DNA of 64,000 nt, taken from Tomocerus qinae. Its lineage: Eukaryota; Arthropoda; Collembola; Entomobryomorpha; Tomoceridae. Of this stretch, positions 1 to 10,370 are shown piece by piece. The notes beneath the pieces were generated by a model. It ran no database searches and had not been told where the DNA came from. It saw only the letters and a list, made by a program, of their open reading frames with translations. Each line of letters begins with the position of its first letter. The first letter of the stretch is position 1. The translations under genes were made by a program, and so were the position numbers. Where the stretch lies: positions 47,918,296 through 47,982,295 of the forward strand of contig CM034548.1 of NCBI GenBank assembly GCA_020055645.1, given 5' to 3'.

Positions 1-3000
1 AAATTCCAATTACATACAGTAATTTTGTATTGTACGTATAGTTTCAGGCAGGATAAGTGGCACATTTGTAGCTCGCTGGCATGATTCATAAAAATAAGTG
101 ACGCTTGCCAAATCATAAATTATAATTTGTAGATCTAGTAACTCTACCCTGAAGAAGAAACAAGAGGCGAATAGTAAAGATCACGAGGCAGACGGAAATG
201 AGACATTAGTAGTTACTTTTTGAGCGTAGCGCTGAAATGGAAAAATGCGAATATTTACAAACGACATCAACTTCTTTACTAGGCGAGGGTTATGATTGTT
301 TGGTTCGGTGAGAATCATAATGAATAATGAAGAGTACTGATGTAAATGGTTATTACAGAAGTTAATGTTCCATTGGGACGTTAAACTTTAAAAAAGTGAC
401 TAACTGAAGTAAATTATATTATTCTCGAAAGTCTAGAGACAGAAAGTAGTAACAGAAAATTGGAGCTGATGAACATAAAACAGGCGGATGAAACGCATCT
501 GTCGATCTGCACTTCGCTTGGTGTACATGTACATACAAGAAGATACATACAAGCAATCATGTTCTGTCGTTGGCGGGTGCGGTCTCAAATACTGACGTCT
601 CAAGAAAGCCGTTAAGTTTTTCTCTTAACTACTCTCCTGCTTAGTTTTTAGTGATGCGTTTGAGAACTCGAAATTAGTAGTTTAGAGGAAGATGAGACGA
701 CAGCACAATTGAGGAGAACAGGATGTCACGCTCTGTCGTCTCAGCCCAATTCGTTTAACTTTAGTCAAATCATGACTGCACATTAATGTTTTATTACAGC
801 AATCGATCACGATGCTACTCCTCCAAAAAATAGCACCGTAATCTTCCTATACTATATCGCTACATAAATTACTAGACGGAATTGCCCTAACTCAACTCTG
901 TCTCCCTTCCATCCATCAACTCATCTTGTCAGCTCTTAATTTTTTAATTCTGGTTTAATGAGCTGCTGAATTAACTGAACTACATTTATGGCTGCAGTTA
1001 CACCCCATATGGATCTTCTTTAGCTTACACGCTTATTGCTACTACTTTTATTTAATCTATTATCAGTCATTTAAATTCAAAAATATTCCAAGCTAATAGT
1101 ACCTACTTATTTCGTGAGAATTCTGTAATGCAACTTAGATCTACACCATTCGTGAAATTCTTCTGCTACATAACATAATCATTATAAAAATTGTAACAGA
1201 AATCATTGCAATTCTTCACCGATTTATTTCAAACATTTTCAACATGTACATTTTATAGTCAGAATCTTAAACTTCGAGTTTCATAAAGATATATTCCATA
1301 AAAATCTTAAAATTTATTATTTTTACGATGGGTCAAAGTCGTTTAATAAAATAGCGGGTTTAGTATGAATGAAAGAATTTTAAAATAAAGAATCAAGGGT
1401 GACTCGAATTAAATAACGGGATTAATTTAAGTTACGGGAAAATAGTGGGGTCTACTAAGTCAACAGGAATGATTAAAATAACAGGGGTGATTAAAAATGT
1501 CATTCAATGTTAAATGTTGAATTTGGTATGTAATTATTATAACGATATTTAGTTCAATAATTGCAGATAATACCCAGTCCGTAGGACGGGCTTATTTCTA
1601 GTATTAGAATACAACTTACAAGCAAGCAGCTTTTCGTGATACCATAGATTGCCATGTTTATTATATTATTGTGTATTCAAACTTAGAGAAAAGTTATTTT
1701 AGACATGTACCGTACCCACTGTGAGTATGCACAAAACATGACACCAACTATAACAATAAGATCGGGTCAAGTTCAGCCAAATGAAAATGGATCAAGAGCC
1801 AAAACTTGGATTTAAAATCTGCTTTGTTGTTGAAAGAAATGCACAGACTCGAGTTATTAATTGCATGCTTACTGCTAGGTTTATGAAGTTCTCTTAAAAT
1901 AGCACACATTATAATAACACTTGATAAAAGATGCTTTCCAGCTGACTAAAATTGAGTTTTTCAAAGAAGGTAATCTTTAACGCAACTGTTAATATCAATA
2001 TTGTAGCTGTGATTCATTTACCTTCATTAGTTACTAAAATGGAAGTTATAACTAATGTTTCAGTTTTGTATTTGCAGCTAATTATTTTTGCAATTTTTCG
2101 AGCATTATTATTAGTTTATATGTAGTTGACAATCATTTAGAGTAACAGGAAAAAGTTGAACTTATAGGTACAGTACATGTAGAAGGAAGGAACATTGGTA
2201 ATTACAATCAACTTAAAAATGCGGTAACACAGAGTGTAGTAGAGAGTAAGAGGAAAGAAATAAATGGTTAGAAGTAGAAAGAAGTGTTTAAAAGTCGAAC
2301 GAAGTGGTTATAGAAGTACATAGAAAATATTGTATAAAAGGCTGTTCCCTTTCGAATGAACTGCACGACCGTGTACGATGTATGGAACAAAATTTAACTA
2401 CTCGCATCCCCCAGACGGGGGATGCGACCAATTTAATGAACTCGATCTGTGTTTTGTCTTTCAAAATCCGAAGACAGAATTCAAAGTAACGATCATAAAT
2501 TAACGCTAAATCTATTAATCCATGGAGAAATTGATTTATAGATAGATAACTAAATAGACAGACAGACAAATTCCTTCCATAAATAAGAGGCGAACGTGTT
2601 ATTGATTAATAATGATAGAATTTGTAAAATTCTTCACGGCAAGTGTATTTGATAATGTAATAACAACCAAAAGATGAGCGCGATAATTTCTTTTATTTGG
2701 TTGTGTAGTCCTGGCGTATTTAACAATTGATAAAGATGACCTTTAGCCATGCAACTACATGCACTGCACAATTCCTAAAGGTTAAACATTATCAGTACAT
2801 AAGAAATGATTTAATACGGCATAAATAATGTAATCATTGTTATTTTTGTTGTGTGTGGAGTGTGGAATGGAGACAAACACCGAGCAAACCGCAGTAAATC
2901 CATATAAATGGATGGCTCCTGTGATAATAAAAATAATAGTGAAAATGACATTGAAAGGCTGGTAGGTTTCAATGAAACTGTTAGCTAGTAGATGATTTAA

Positions 3001-4958
3001 GATTTAACTGTATGCATGTAGAGAGTCTGTTTGTTTGATCTGGCGGAGGAGCTGAAAGTTCTCCTACCTAATTGCGAGTGTCACTTTAACAGAGATTTCA
3101 GGCTTGGCTCTGCGGGACATAAAGATCTGCAAGGCAGAAAAGGAACCGATTAAGACCACCAAAGAAAATCTTTTAACAAGACTCCCACCACGTCCTTGGT
3201 TTTGCTCTTGGACTCCGGTTCTGCTGAAATGGAACACATGAAGCCACAATATTTTGCATATGTCAGATGGGAAGCATGCTTTTATATATCTCTGGCAAGT
3301 ACGTAGAACCACAAAGCACATCACTACTATATTATCATTTATAACGTAGGATAAATTATACACTCAAGTAATAAATAGCAGGACTTTAATTGGGCGCAAT
3401 TTAACCAGACCTTTTCTTTACTCCTGACCACACCAATTATAATCTTCGTCACGAATTTATTACAGCTATAGGTAATTACGTATTATTCTGGAATATATTT
3501 ATGATCCCATTACTCCCGACAAAACTTCTGCTTTTCTTTATTCCGAAATTATTCACATTCAACCACATTGCTACACTGGATAGTAAATTCAAAAGACAAA
3601 ACTCAAGGAATAAAAGGAAACAGTTTTTTCAGTTAGTTTTTGCCTTTTACATCAGAACGAGTATAATTAGGAAAACATAAACATATTTTTCATCAGTAGC
3701 CAAAGCTATGCAATTCAGATTCAAACAAAGAAAACGGCTTAACTAATCTTATCTTAACTTAATATTCGTGCAATTCCAAAACTGCAGCTCATTTTTTGCT
3801 TGACACTTTTTAACTTGCATTTTTTCATGCTGTTGGTTTTGATACGTTACCAAGGTCATAATTGTATAAAAAAGTTAAGTACGTATTATTAGCATAATAA
3901 GCAGCTATGAGCAACATTCTTTGTGTTCCTGAAGGAAGGAGGGGAACAATTAAAGTCCTGCAAATATAAAATTGGTCAAACCAGAATGATCCTATCAAGA
4001 GTAGTAACAAGTTGTTGCTAACTACTAGAAATCGAATTATATTTTTCTATTCGTAAATTCAAACATGTCCTTCAATGTAAACTAAAAAATCTTATTGTTA
4101 TCTTCTAGTCGCAACGTTGGTCAAGTAGGTTACCAATGAATCTCAATAAGATCATGTTGCCTGTCGGCATCACTAATAAACTAAGGCTGCCTTGGCTGAC
4201 CCGTGTTTCCAATTTTTGGACTCATTTTAAAACATTTGGTTTTCCATCCACGATTCTTGACTGAAGTACCGAGGCTCCATTTTTTGAAATTTTTGATATT
4301 GAAAGCAGGAAGATTTAAAAGATTGGGGTTTGGAAATGGAGTTTACACGTCTCCCATTGTACAGCCCAGTTATTAAAATAATTAACGACAAAATTTCCAA
4401 AAAGAAGTCTTACACGCTCCGTCAAATTCTTTGCTCGTTTATTTGAGACCAATTTTGAATTCCTACACACAATTTGGAATTTGGAAATTCTCCTATTCAC
4501 ATACATGAAATGAGAAGAGTCAATAAGCTAAAATCTATGACACCGCAATAAAATAGACAGCAGCACTAGAAAATAATATTCACATGTAGACATTATTCTT
4601 CTCTACTTGCTAGTTGCTACTCGACCGTTTCACCATTTACAACTGCTAGCACTACGTAGTACAACAGAAAATTGGCAGCAAAGGCAGCCTTAATATGTTG
4701 TTTACAAATACACCTTGCTATTCAATATTCATTCGAAGCGTCTTGTATCAATACATACTACCAATAAAAAAGTTATTTCGTCACTTTAAAGATCAGTCGT
4801 AAATGTAAAGAATAATTTAAGATTGTAAGGCAATGTGTAAAAGTATAGAAAATACAATACAAATGGTAATATAATATTAACAATAGTCAAACTTTTTGGA
4901 TTAATCTTATATCAAAGAGTCGGAGCTGAACAGTCGGAACAAAGTCAAACATCTTTGG
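1..4958. other. Gene-free AT-rich stretch, possible DENND5 intron
   Basis: I see no convincing coding sequence here on either strand. Open frames are short, lack family motifs and have the base composition of the surroundings. If the DENND5 gene that starts at 22199 continues leftwards past the window edge, this is intronic. The only distinct structure I noted is the hairpin at 2402-2427. Confidence 0.5.
2402..2427. repeat. Perfect 11-bp hairpin, GC-rich
   Basis: TCGCATCCCCC and its exact complement GGGGGATGCGA are separated by the four bases AGAC. The stem is GC-rich in an AT-rich setting, so it stands out. No gene is recognised next to it and its role is unknown. Confidence 0.7.
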
Positions 4959-5223
4959 TCATAATTACATGATAATTACTAAACGGTAATAACTAGAGAG
5001 ATGATACTAGCACCATCGATTAAAACTAGTCTGAACATAAATTCATAACTGAACATAAACATAAATTCATTTTTACAAGTTTCGCTTTTATTGCAATATC
5101 TTTTGATTGGGATGTCCGATCTTACTAATATTTCAAATCTAGGATAATTAGACTAGTTTTAATCGATGGTGCTAGTATCATCTCTTTAGTTATTACCGTT
5201 TAGTAATTATCATGTAATTATGA
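4959..5223. mobile_element. Foldback / MITE with 74-bp terminal inverted repeats
   Basis: The arm 4959-5032 (starts TCATAATTACATGATAATTA) is repeated in inverted orientation at 5150-5223 with at most a couple of mismatches, around a spacer of about 117 bp with no coding capacity. This is the structure of a non-autonomous DNA transposon. I could not settle a target-site duplication. Its right end abuts the 33-bp tandem array at 5230, so the two may be parts of one composite element. Confidence 0.75.
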
Positions 5224-5229
5224 TCAAAA

Positions 5230-5399
5230 ATATCCTTCTCAGCCTAATCTGAGAGAGCCATTATATCCTTCTTAGTCTAGACTGAGAGATCCATTATATC
5301 CCTCTCAGTCTAGTCTGAGAGAGCCATTATATCCCTCTCAGTCTAGTCTGAGAGAGCCATTCTATCCCTCTCAGTCTAGTCTAAGAGAGCCATTATATC
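5230..5399. repeat. 33-bp minisatellite, left part (about 5 units)
   Basis: The unit is about 33 bp with core CTCTCAGTCTAGTCTGAGAG followed by AGCCATTATATCC. Units differ by single bases. Each has inverted arms CTCTCAG and CTGAGAG, so each can form a small hairpin. The array is interrupted at 5400 by a hAT-type element and resumes at 5810. Confidence 0.9.
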
Positions 5400-5809
5400 C
5401 AGTGTTGTGCAGTGGTTAAAACCACTAGTGGTCATAATGGTCATAATGGTCAAAATGGCCCGGTCAAAAAAAATTAAAAAGTGGTCAAAATGGTCAAAAT
5501 GGACAAAATGCCTGTTTGGGGTTAATTGAGACCCCAAGGTAGCTTTTACTGCAACAGTAAACAACAAATACAACTTTCTAAAGATTGCAGTTAAAAATGA
5601 TTAGAGAGTGTCATTCTGTAGTCTGATGTTAGTAGAATAGTGTTCCATTGGTTTTAGGCCATATTTCATTATCTAAATATTTTAAATTTCATTTGCTAGC
5701 CTAAGTAACTATACTGATATTTTGACCATTTTAGCCATTTTGACCATTTTGACCATTTTGACCAGTGGCCCGGTCAAAATGCAAAAAAGTGGTCAACAGT
5801 ACAACACTG
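5400..5809 (+). mobile_element. hAT-type non-autonomous element (410 bp), copy 1
   Basis: The element starts CAGTGTTGTGCAGTGG and ends GTACAACACTG, giving terminal inverted repeats of the CAGTGTTGT type. It is flanked by an exact 8-bp duplication ATTATATC (5392-5399 and 5810-5817). An 8-bp target duplication with CAG...CTG ends is the hallmark of the hAT superfamily. The subterminal regions are runs of GGTCAAAATGGTCAAAATGG on one side and the inverted TTTTGACCATTTTGACC on the other. It has no transposase frame, so it must have been moved in trans. Open frames crossing it are incidental. It was inserted inside a minisatellite unit. Confidence 0.93.
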
Positions 5810-5817
5810 ATTATATC

Positions 5818-5940
5818 CCTCTCAGTCTAGTCTAAGAGAGCCATTATATCGCTCTCAGTCTAGTCTGAGAGAACCATTCTATCCCTCTCAGTCTAGTCTG
5901 AGAAAGCCCTTATATCCGTCTCAGTCTCCTATCCCTCCCA
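5818..5940. repeat. 33-bp minisatellite, right part (about 4 units)
   Basis: This continues the array split by the hAT element, with the same CTCTCAGTCTAGTCTGAGAG core. The last unit near 5920-5940 is degenerate and runs into unique AT-rich sequence. Confidence 0.88.
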
Positions 5941-7524
5941 ATCTACCACATATATATCTATTAGTTGCAATGAAGCTTGAATGATTTAGTTACTGATTCT
6001 TGGTGAATAAGAATTCTCTTAGTTTACCTACTCAAATAATGTGTACAAGAATAAATAGAAATATATACTATGTATGTTCTATTTCTTTCTTTTGCGGCGA
6101 GCGGCGTTCTTTTGCCTTGAATAATTTAGAAATACTGCTTATAAATGTAATGCAGCCTTACTGCGTATTAGTTGTTAATATGCCTATACTTTATAGATGG
6201 CTGATTACCAGTAAATAAAGATAAAAGAAGATTTTTATTTAATACTCGTACTCAAGAACATAGTAGCAGCTATTTATATAAAATGTTTTAGTGTATGTGT
6301 GTTGCGTTTAAGATGAAAGTAATAAATGCATCTGTGTACTAATACGATATTATCATGCAGGAGCCCTTGCTACTAAATTCATGTTTTGTATGTGCAGCCG
6401 TAATGATGAAATATGTGTGAGGGTTACTTATCGCTGAGTTAAATAATAAAATTGCTATCTCTCATTTCATGGCAAAAATCCTTTCAAAAATGATTAGTAG
6501 AAAAACCTTCTTGAGATCATAACAAGTTAACTCTGCTAAGTCGCAATCATCTGCCGCAACGAAACTGTTATTTACTACCTACTAACTACTACGTACTACG
6601 ACTCTCTTTTAGCAGGCGCAGGCAAGTTAGAAGATGTCTGGGAATAGGTACAGACTGATAGGCAAGTCAGTCTCGCTAAACTAATCTGCTCATCTTGTGC
6701 AAGAAAAGCGAGTCCTTGGTTTGACATGAGTTTGCTTCATTGCTCCTCTTCACAGCCACTACTTACTTATTTTCGAGAAAAAGTCAGAGAAGAGAGCTGA
6801 GAATGACAGTTGCAATTGACTTGTAAAATAATGGCGAGGCGATAAAAAACAAACGAGAGGGGAAACTGGCTGAAGTTATCTACAAAGAGATTTCAACAGT
6901 TGGACATAAACGGAGCAGAGCTTACACTCACACAGCATAACTAAATATCTCCAACTTCAACGCATCCTCATAGACTCAATCAGTCACAGCCAGACCAGAG
7001 ATCATCGTGGACGCTAAGTTTCTTCCGACATCCGATCCGACAAGTTACAATAACTCTGTGTGCACTCTTCCCCTCCTCTTTTCAATTATACTTTGATCGC
7101 CATGCATTTCATTATAGAGGTGTGCTAGTCAACAGAGTATTCGCATATTTGCCAAACGTTCTGCTAGGTAATACTGATATCCTTAGAATAATCCTAACAA
7201 TAAATGCTCTATTAACATTTAAATACAAAGGCAACTATAAAAAATGAAACATAGTTACTACCGGCTGTTAATTTCCTACTTTAATTATCACGGCAGAAAG
7301 TTTAAATTATCTAGATATGCCATCTTTTTGAATTCAACCATCGTATCTGATCTATTGCTGATTAAAAATTCAAAATTCCGAATAAACCAATCTCTCAAAA
7401 GGCCACATTATACTTGCAATTTTCAACTTCACATCAAAATTTTGTGGTCATCTACTCTTAAAATTTTATCTTACGTAGCCCAACTAAAACCAGCAAATCA
7501 TGTAAAACTAATTCAGTCCAAATT
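5941..7524. other. Gene-free stretch
   Basis: This is AT-rich sequence with only short random frames. I recognise no gene, RNA or repeat here. Confidence 0.5.
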
Positions 7525-8288
7525 CAGTGTTGTACTAATGACCACTTTTTTGCATTTTGACCAGGCCACTGGTCAAAATGGTCAAAATGGTCATAATGGT
7601 CAAAATGGTCAAAATGCGCGTCATCACTTGCACATGCGTACTAGACCCGCGCCTGTTTTAAATACTTAAACTGTTATCATATGTTTTGAATAACAAATCG
7701 TACCTAACTATATAGAGTATCAAATATTTTCAATAGAAATACGATCTTTAGCATAATTCAGTCAAATAAATACTCAACTAAGCATATTTAGGATAATAAT
7801 AATGAATATTATGACTGGATGGTTATATCTGCACTGCATGTCCTCTTAAATTGGCTACGAAATATTAACTTATGTAACCTCCTACTACAGAAATCCTAAG
7901 CCGGAGTCAGAAATAGGTATTTTAAATTTCTCTAGATACATCACAGGTACGATGTAAGAATTATGTTGCCTTACAATCGAGAATATACTTCTGAGAATGT
8001 AATTTTTATTAATTAATGTGCCCATCATGAATTTAAACTGAAATTTTAAATACCGAATGCTATAAAATGAAATTATTGTCATACTGGTCATAAAAAGTAC
8101 TTGTAAAATGTAAACAGCAATTCGTACATCTGCGGAACTACGTAGCCTCCTTGGCTTTAATGTAGTTTCACAGTGCCCCAAATTACATTTTGACCATTTT
8201 GACCACTTTTCAATTTCATTTTGACCAGGCCATTTTGACCATTATGGCCATTATGACCACTAGTGGTTTTAACCACTGCACAACACTG
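7525..8288 (-). mobile_element. hAT-type non-autonomous element (764 bp), copy 2, inverted
   Basis: The element starts CAGTGTTGTACTAATGACC and ends ACCACTGCACAACACTG, and is flanked by the exact 8-bp duplication TCCAAATT (7517-7524 and 8289-8296). Its ends match copy 1 (5400-5809) in reverse orientation: the motif GTGGTTTTAACCACTGCACAACACTG closes this copy, and its complement opens copy 1. The subterminal TTTTGACCA and TGGTCAAAA runs are shared, but the core is longer and unrelated to that of copy 1. No transposase motif is visible. Two open frames overlapping the ends (about 7244-7669 plus, 7885-8181 minus) are artefacts of the element. Confidence 0.93.
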
Positions 8289-8296
8289 TCCAAATT

Positions 8297-10000
8297 TTCT
8301 TGTATCATTATTATTATATTCCGTGATATTTTAAGGAGGCTTATATTGCTTAAAGCTGTGTAAATCGTCTACCTCCCGGCAGACTAACTCTAGGTTATAC
8401 TACCTCCCTGTTAGACTACGTCGGCAATTGATGTAATCGTCACCAATGTTATAAGTTAGGGATAAGGAAAAATGGTACGAGATTTGTCACTATATTAATT
8501 GCTTCATTAGTATGTGCAGAAAGGCGGAAGTCTTAGTTAACAAAAGTACGGAGTAAGTGAAAAAAATACAATCAGAATGTAATTCAACAGAGAAGAAATC
8601 TAACCGAGGACGCAGTCTGCCGGGAGGCACGCCGGGAGGTAATAGGAGTAGGAGTAGTAGGACGGGGAGGTATTCAATTAGAAGAGATATTCAAATAGGA
8701 GAGGCGTTAGGTTAGACTTATAGTCTTAAACATCAATTTGTATTGTATATACTACTGTAAGGATATACATACAGCACAGCTAAATTTGAGTAAATTGGAG
8801 GGGACGAGTTGAATTATTCAGAAAAACAGTTAGATATAGACGAACGTTATTAATAGTAGTGCAAAGTATTTAGGGTTTACACCACAGCAAATCAGAACCA
8901 TAGAGAGCGGAATAGTGATAGATTTAAGTAGAGTAAACATTTTCAGTTGAAGAGAGGAAGAAACCTTTCAGCAGTTGATTTACCCTGTTAGTGTTTACAT
9001 TTCACCAGATGGATAGCACTAAATCTTATATATTAAGCAACTTCGAACTGAATATTTACTCAGAATTTGCCTCTAAACTATCCCACTGCTTCAATTTCAT
9101 ATCATGTTACAGTTGTTGCCGCACAAAGGCTATAAACTTTTCTAGTTTGGTGCCCTGACCCGTTTATTTTTCTAACTTTCTTCAAATTTTTTACGTAAAC
9201 TACATTTTTCACATGCAAGGAACATGATTTTGGAAAAGTTTGATTGCTTTTTATTAATAGAGATAACAATGAATCTTGGATATGGCATCAATGAAAAATG
9301 AAGCACAAAAACCTTACTGTGCTTAAGACAATCAAAATTGTTTGTAACATGTACGACGAAACAGGTTAATTGGATTGTCATTTTTTGATTCGCTTACAAG
9401 AAGTGACCATTTTATTTGTCCCAATTAATAAATTGTGATTAGTTGGTAGTTGCTATGGTGGTAGATTATAGAATCAAAATGACAATTGAATTAAAATATA
9501 TCCTGCTTATCTTATTTTCATTGCTATTTATAACAGTTTGAAAACATAATTAATGATGCTAAAAACAGATTAATTGCCTACAAAGACCATAAACAGCATA
9601 CAGCATTTGTAGTTTCGCTAGTATTTTATTAAATTATATCCTACGAATGAATGAGTTTTAGTTTTCGTTGTCAGAGTGATATTTAATTGTTAAAAATTAG
9701 GAAAGTGGCAGTTAGTGTACAGATGATTCGTATTTTATTACGGATCATTGAAAAGGATTTTATGCATCTTACAAAGTAATTTGTAGAATAGAGAAAATGT
9801 TTTTGAGTAGATTAAGTGGAATGATTTTGAATGTTTGTTTTGATATACATAAAGATAGGTAACACGCAAGGTCTGTACTTTGTGTCCTTTATTTTTGTTG
9901 GAGTCAAGAACAGAAAGTTTTGAGTTGGGCATCATATCAGTTGGCTTTTATGTTATTTGCCGAAATAAAGAGAAATGGCTGAGTGGGTTGATGGGATTCC
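8297..10000. other. Gene-free stretch with a diverged repeat (8370-8700)
   Basis: I see no gene. CCTCCCGGCAGACT near 8374 and its complement AGTCTGCCGGGAGG near 8622 form an inverted pair. The nearby text ACGGGGAGGTATTCAA resembles, in inverted orientation, TTGAATAGCCTCCCCGTCC near 53910. This points to a dispersed repeat family of unknown class. Confidence 0.4.
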
Positions 10001-10370
10001 ATTAGAAAAGTGTGCTAGCTAAAATCTCATTCGAGGGAAGTAACATTTCATTCTTTGCTTGGTGCGGTTGTCGGAGGATCCGGGAGTTTCGCAGGAAGTG
10101 CTACCAGTCCACCATCACGAGTTATTGTTCTATCCTCAGTCCATTATGTCTGCATGGAAGAGAGAGGAAGCATCTGCAAAAGAATATTCTGGAAGATGAG
10201 CTACTGACTGGGTGACGACGGTGGAGCGAAAGTCGGTGTACGAGGAGGCAGAGAGAAGTGGCTTGCTGGCTACTGCCCGAACTGCTGAGACTGGTGGAGG
10301 CATGCATGGAGTCGACTGGAGAGCCGTTCTCCAGTCTCTCCAGCACTACAGTGGAGCATTACTTACGCCT
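10000..10370. other. GC-richer island, possible unrecognised exon or regulatory region
   Basis: About 370 bp are clearly richer in G and C than both flanks. Frames stay open on both strands through much of it. On the plus strand, one frame around 10060-10190 reads GGSGSFAGSATSPPSR and another around 10258-10380 reads PELLRLVEACMESTGEPFSS. On the minus strand, one reads SAVRAVASKPLLSASSYTD and ends HADIMD-stop near 10145. I recognise no family in any of them, so I cannot choose a strand. It could be an exon of an unknown gene, an exon or promoter within the DENND5 intron, or non-coding. Confidence 0.3.

Noticed and set aside
3064..3363. 99-codon minus-strand open frame, possible exon or transposon piece
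   Set aside because: I found no motif. A weak resemblance of 3040-3090 to 11565-11620 (TGGCGGAGG-AGCT, CTACCTAAT) is too short to call a repeat.
5230..5940. CRISPR-like array of 33-bp units
   Set aside because: Units are directly adjacent, without unique spacers, in an animal genome with introns; it is a minisatellite.
7244..7669. 141-codon open frame on the plus strand
   Set aside because: It runs into the left terminal repeat of the hAT element at 7525; the tail reads as GQNGQNGHNGQNGQN, simply the GGTCAAAAT word repeated.
7885..8181. 98-codon minus-strand open frame
   Set aside because: It lies wholly in the core of the hAT element, with no transposase or other motif.
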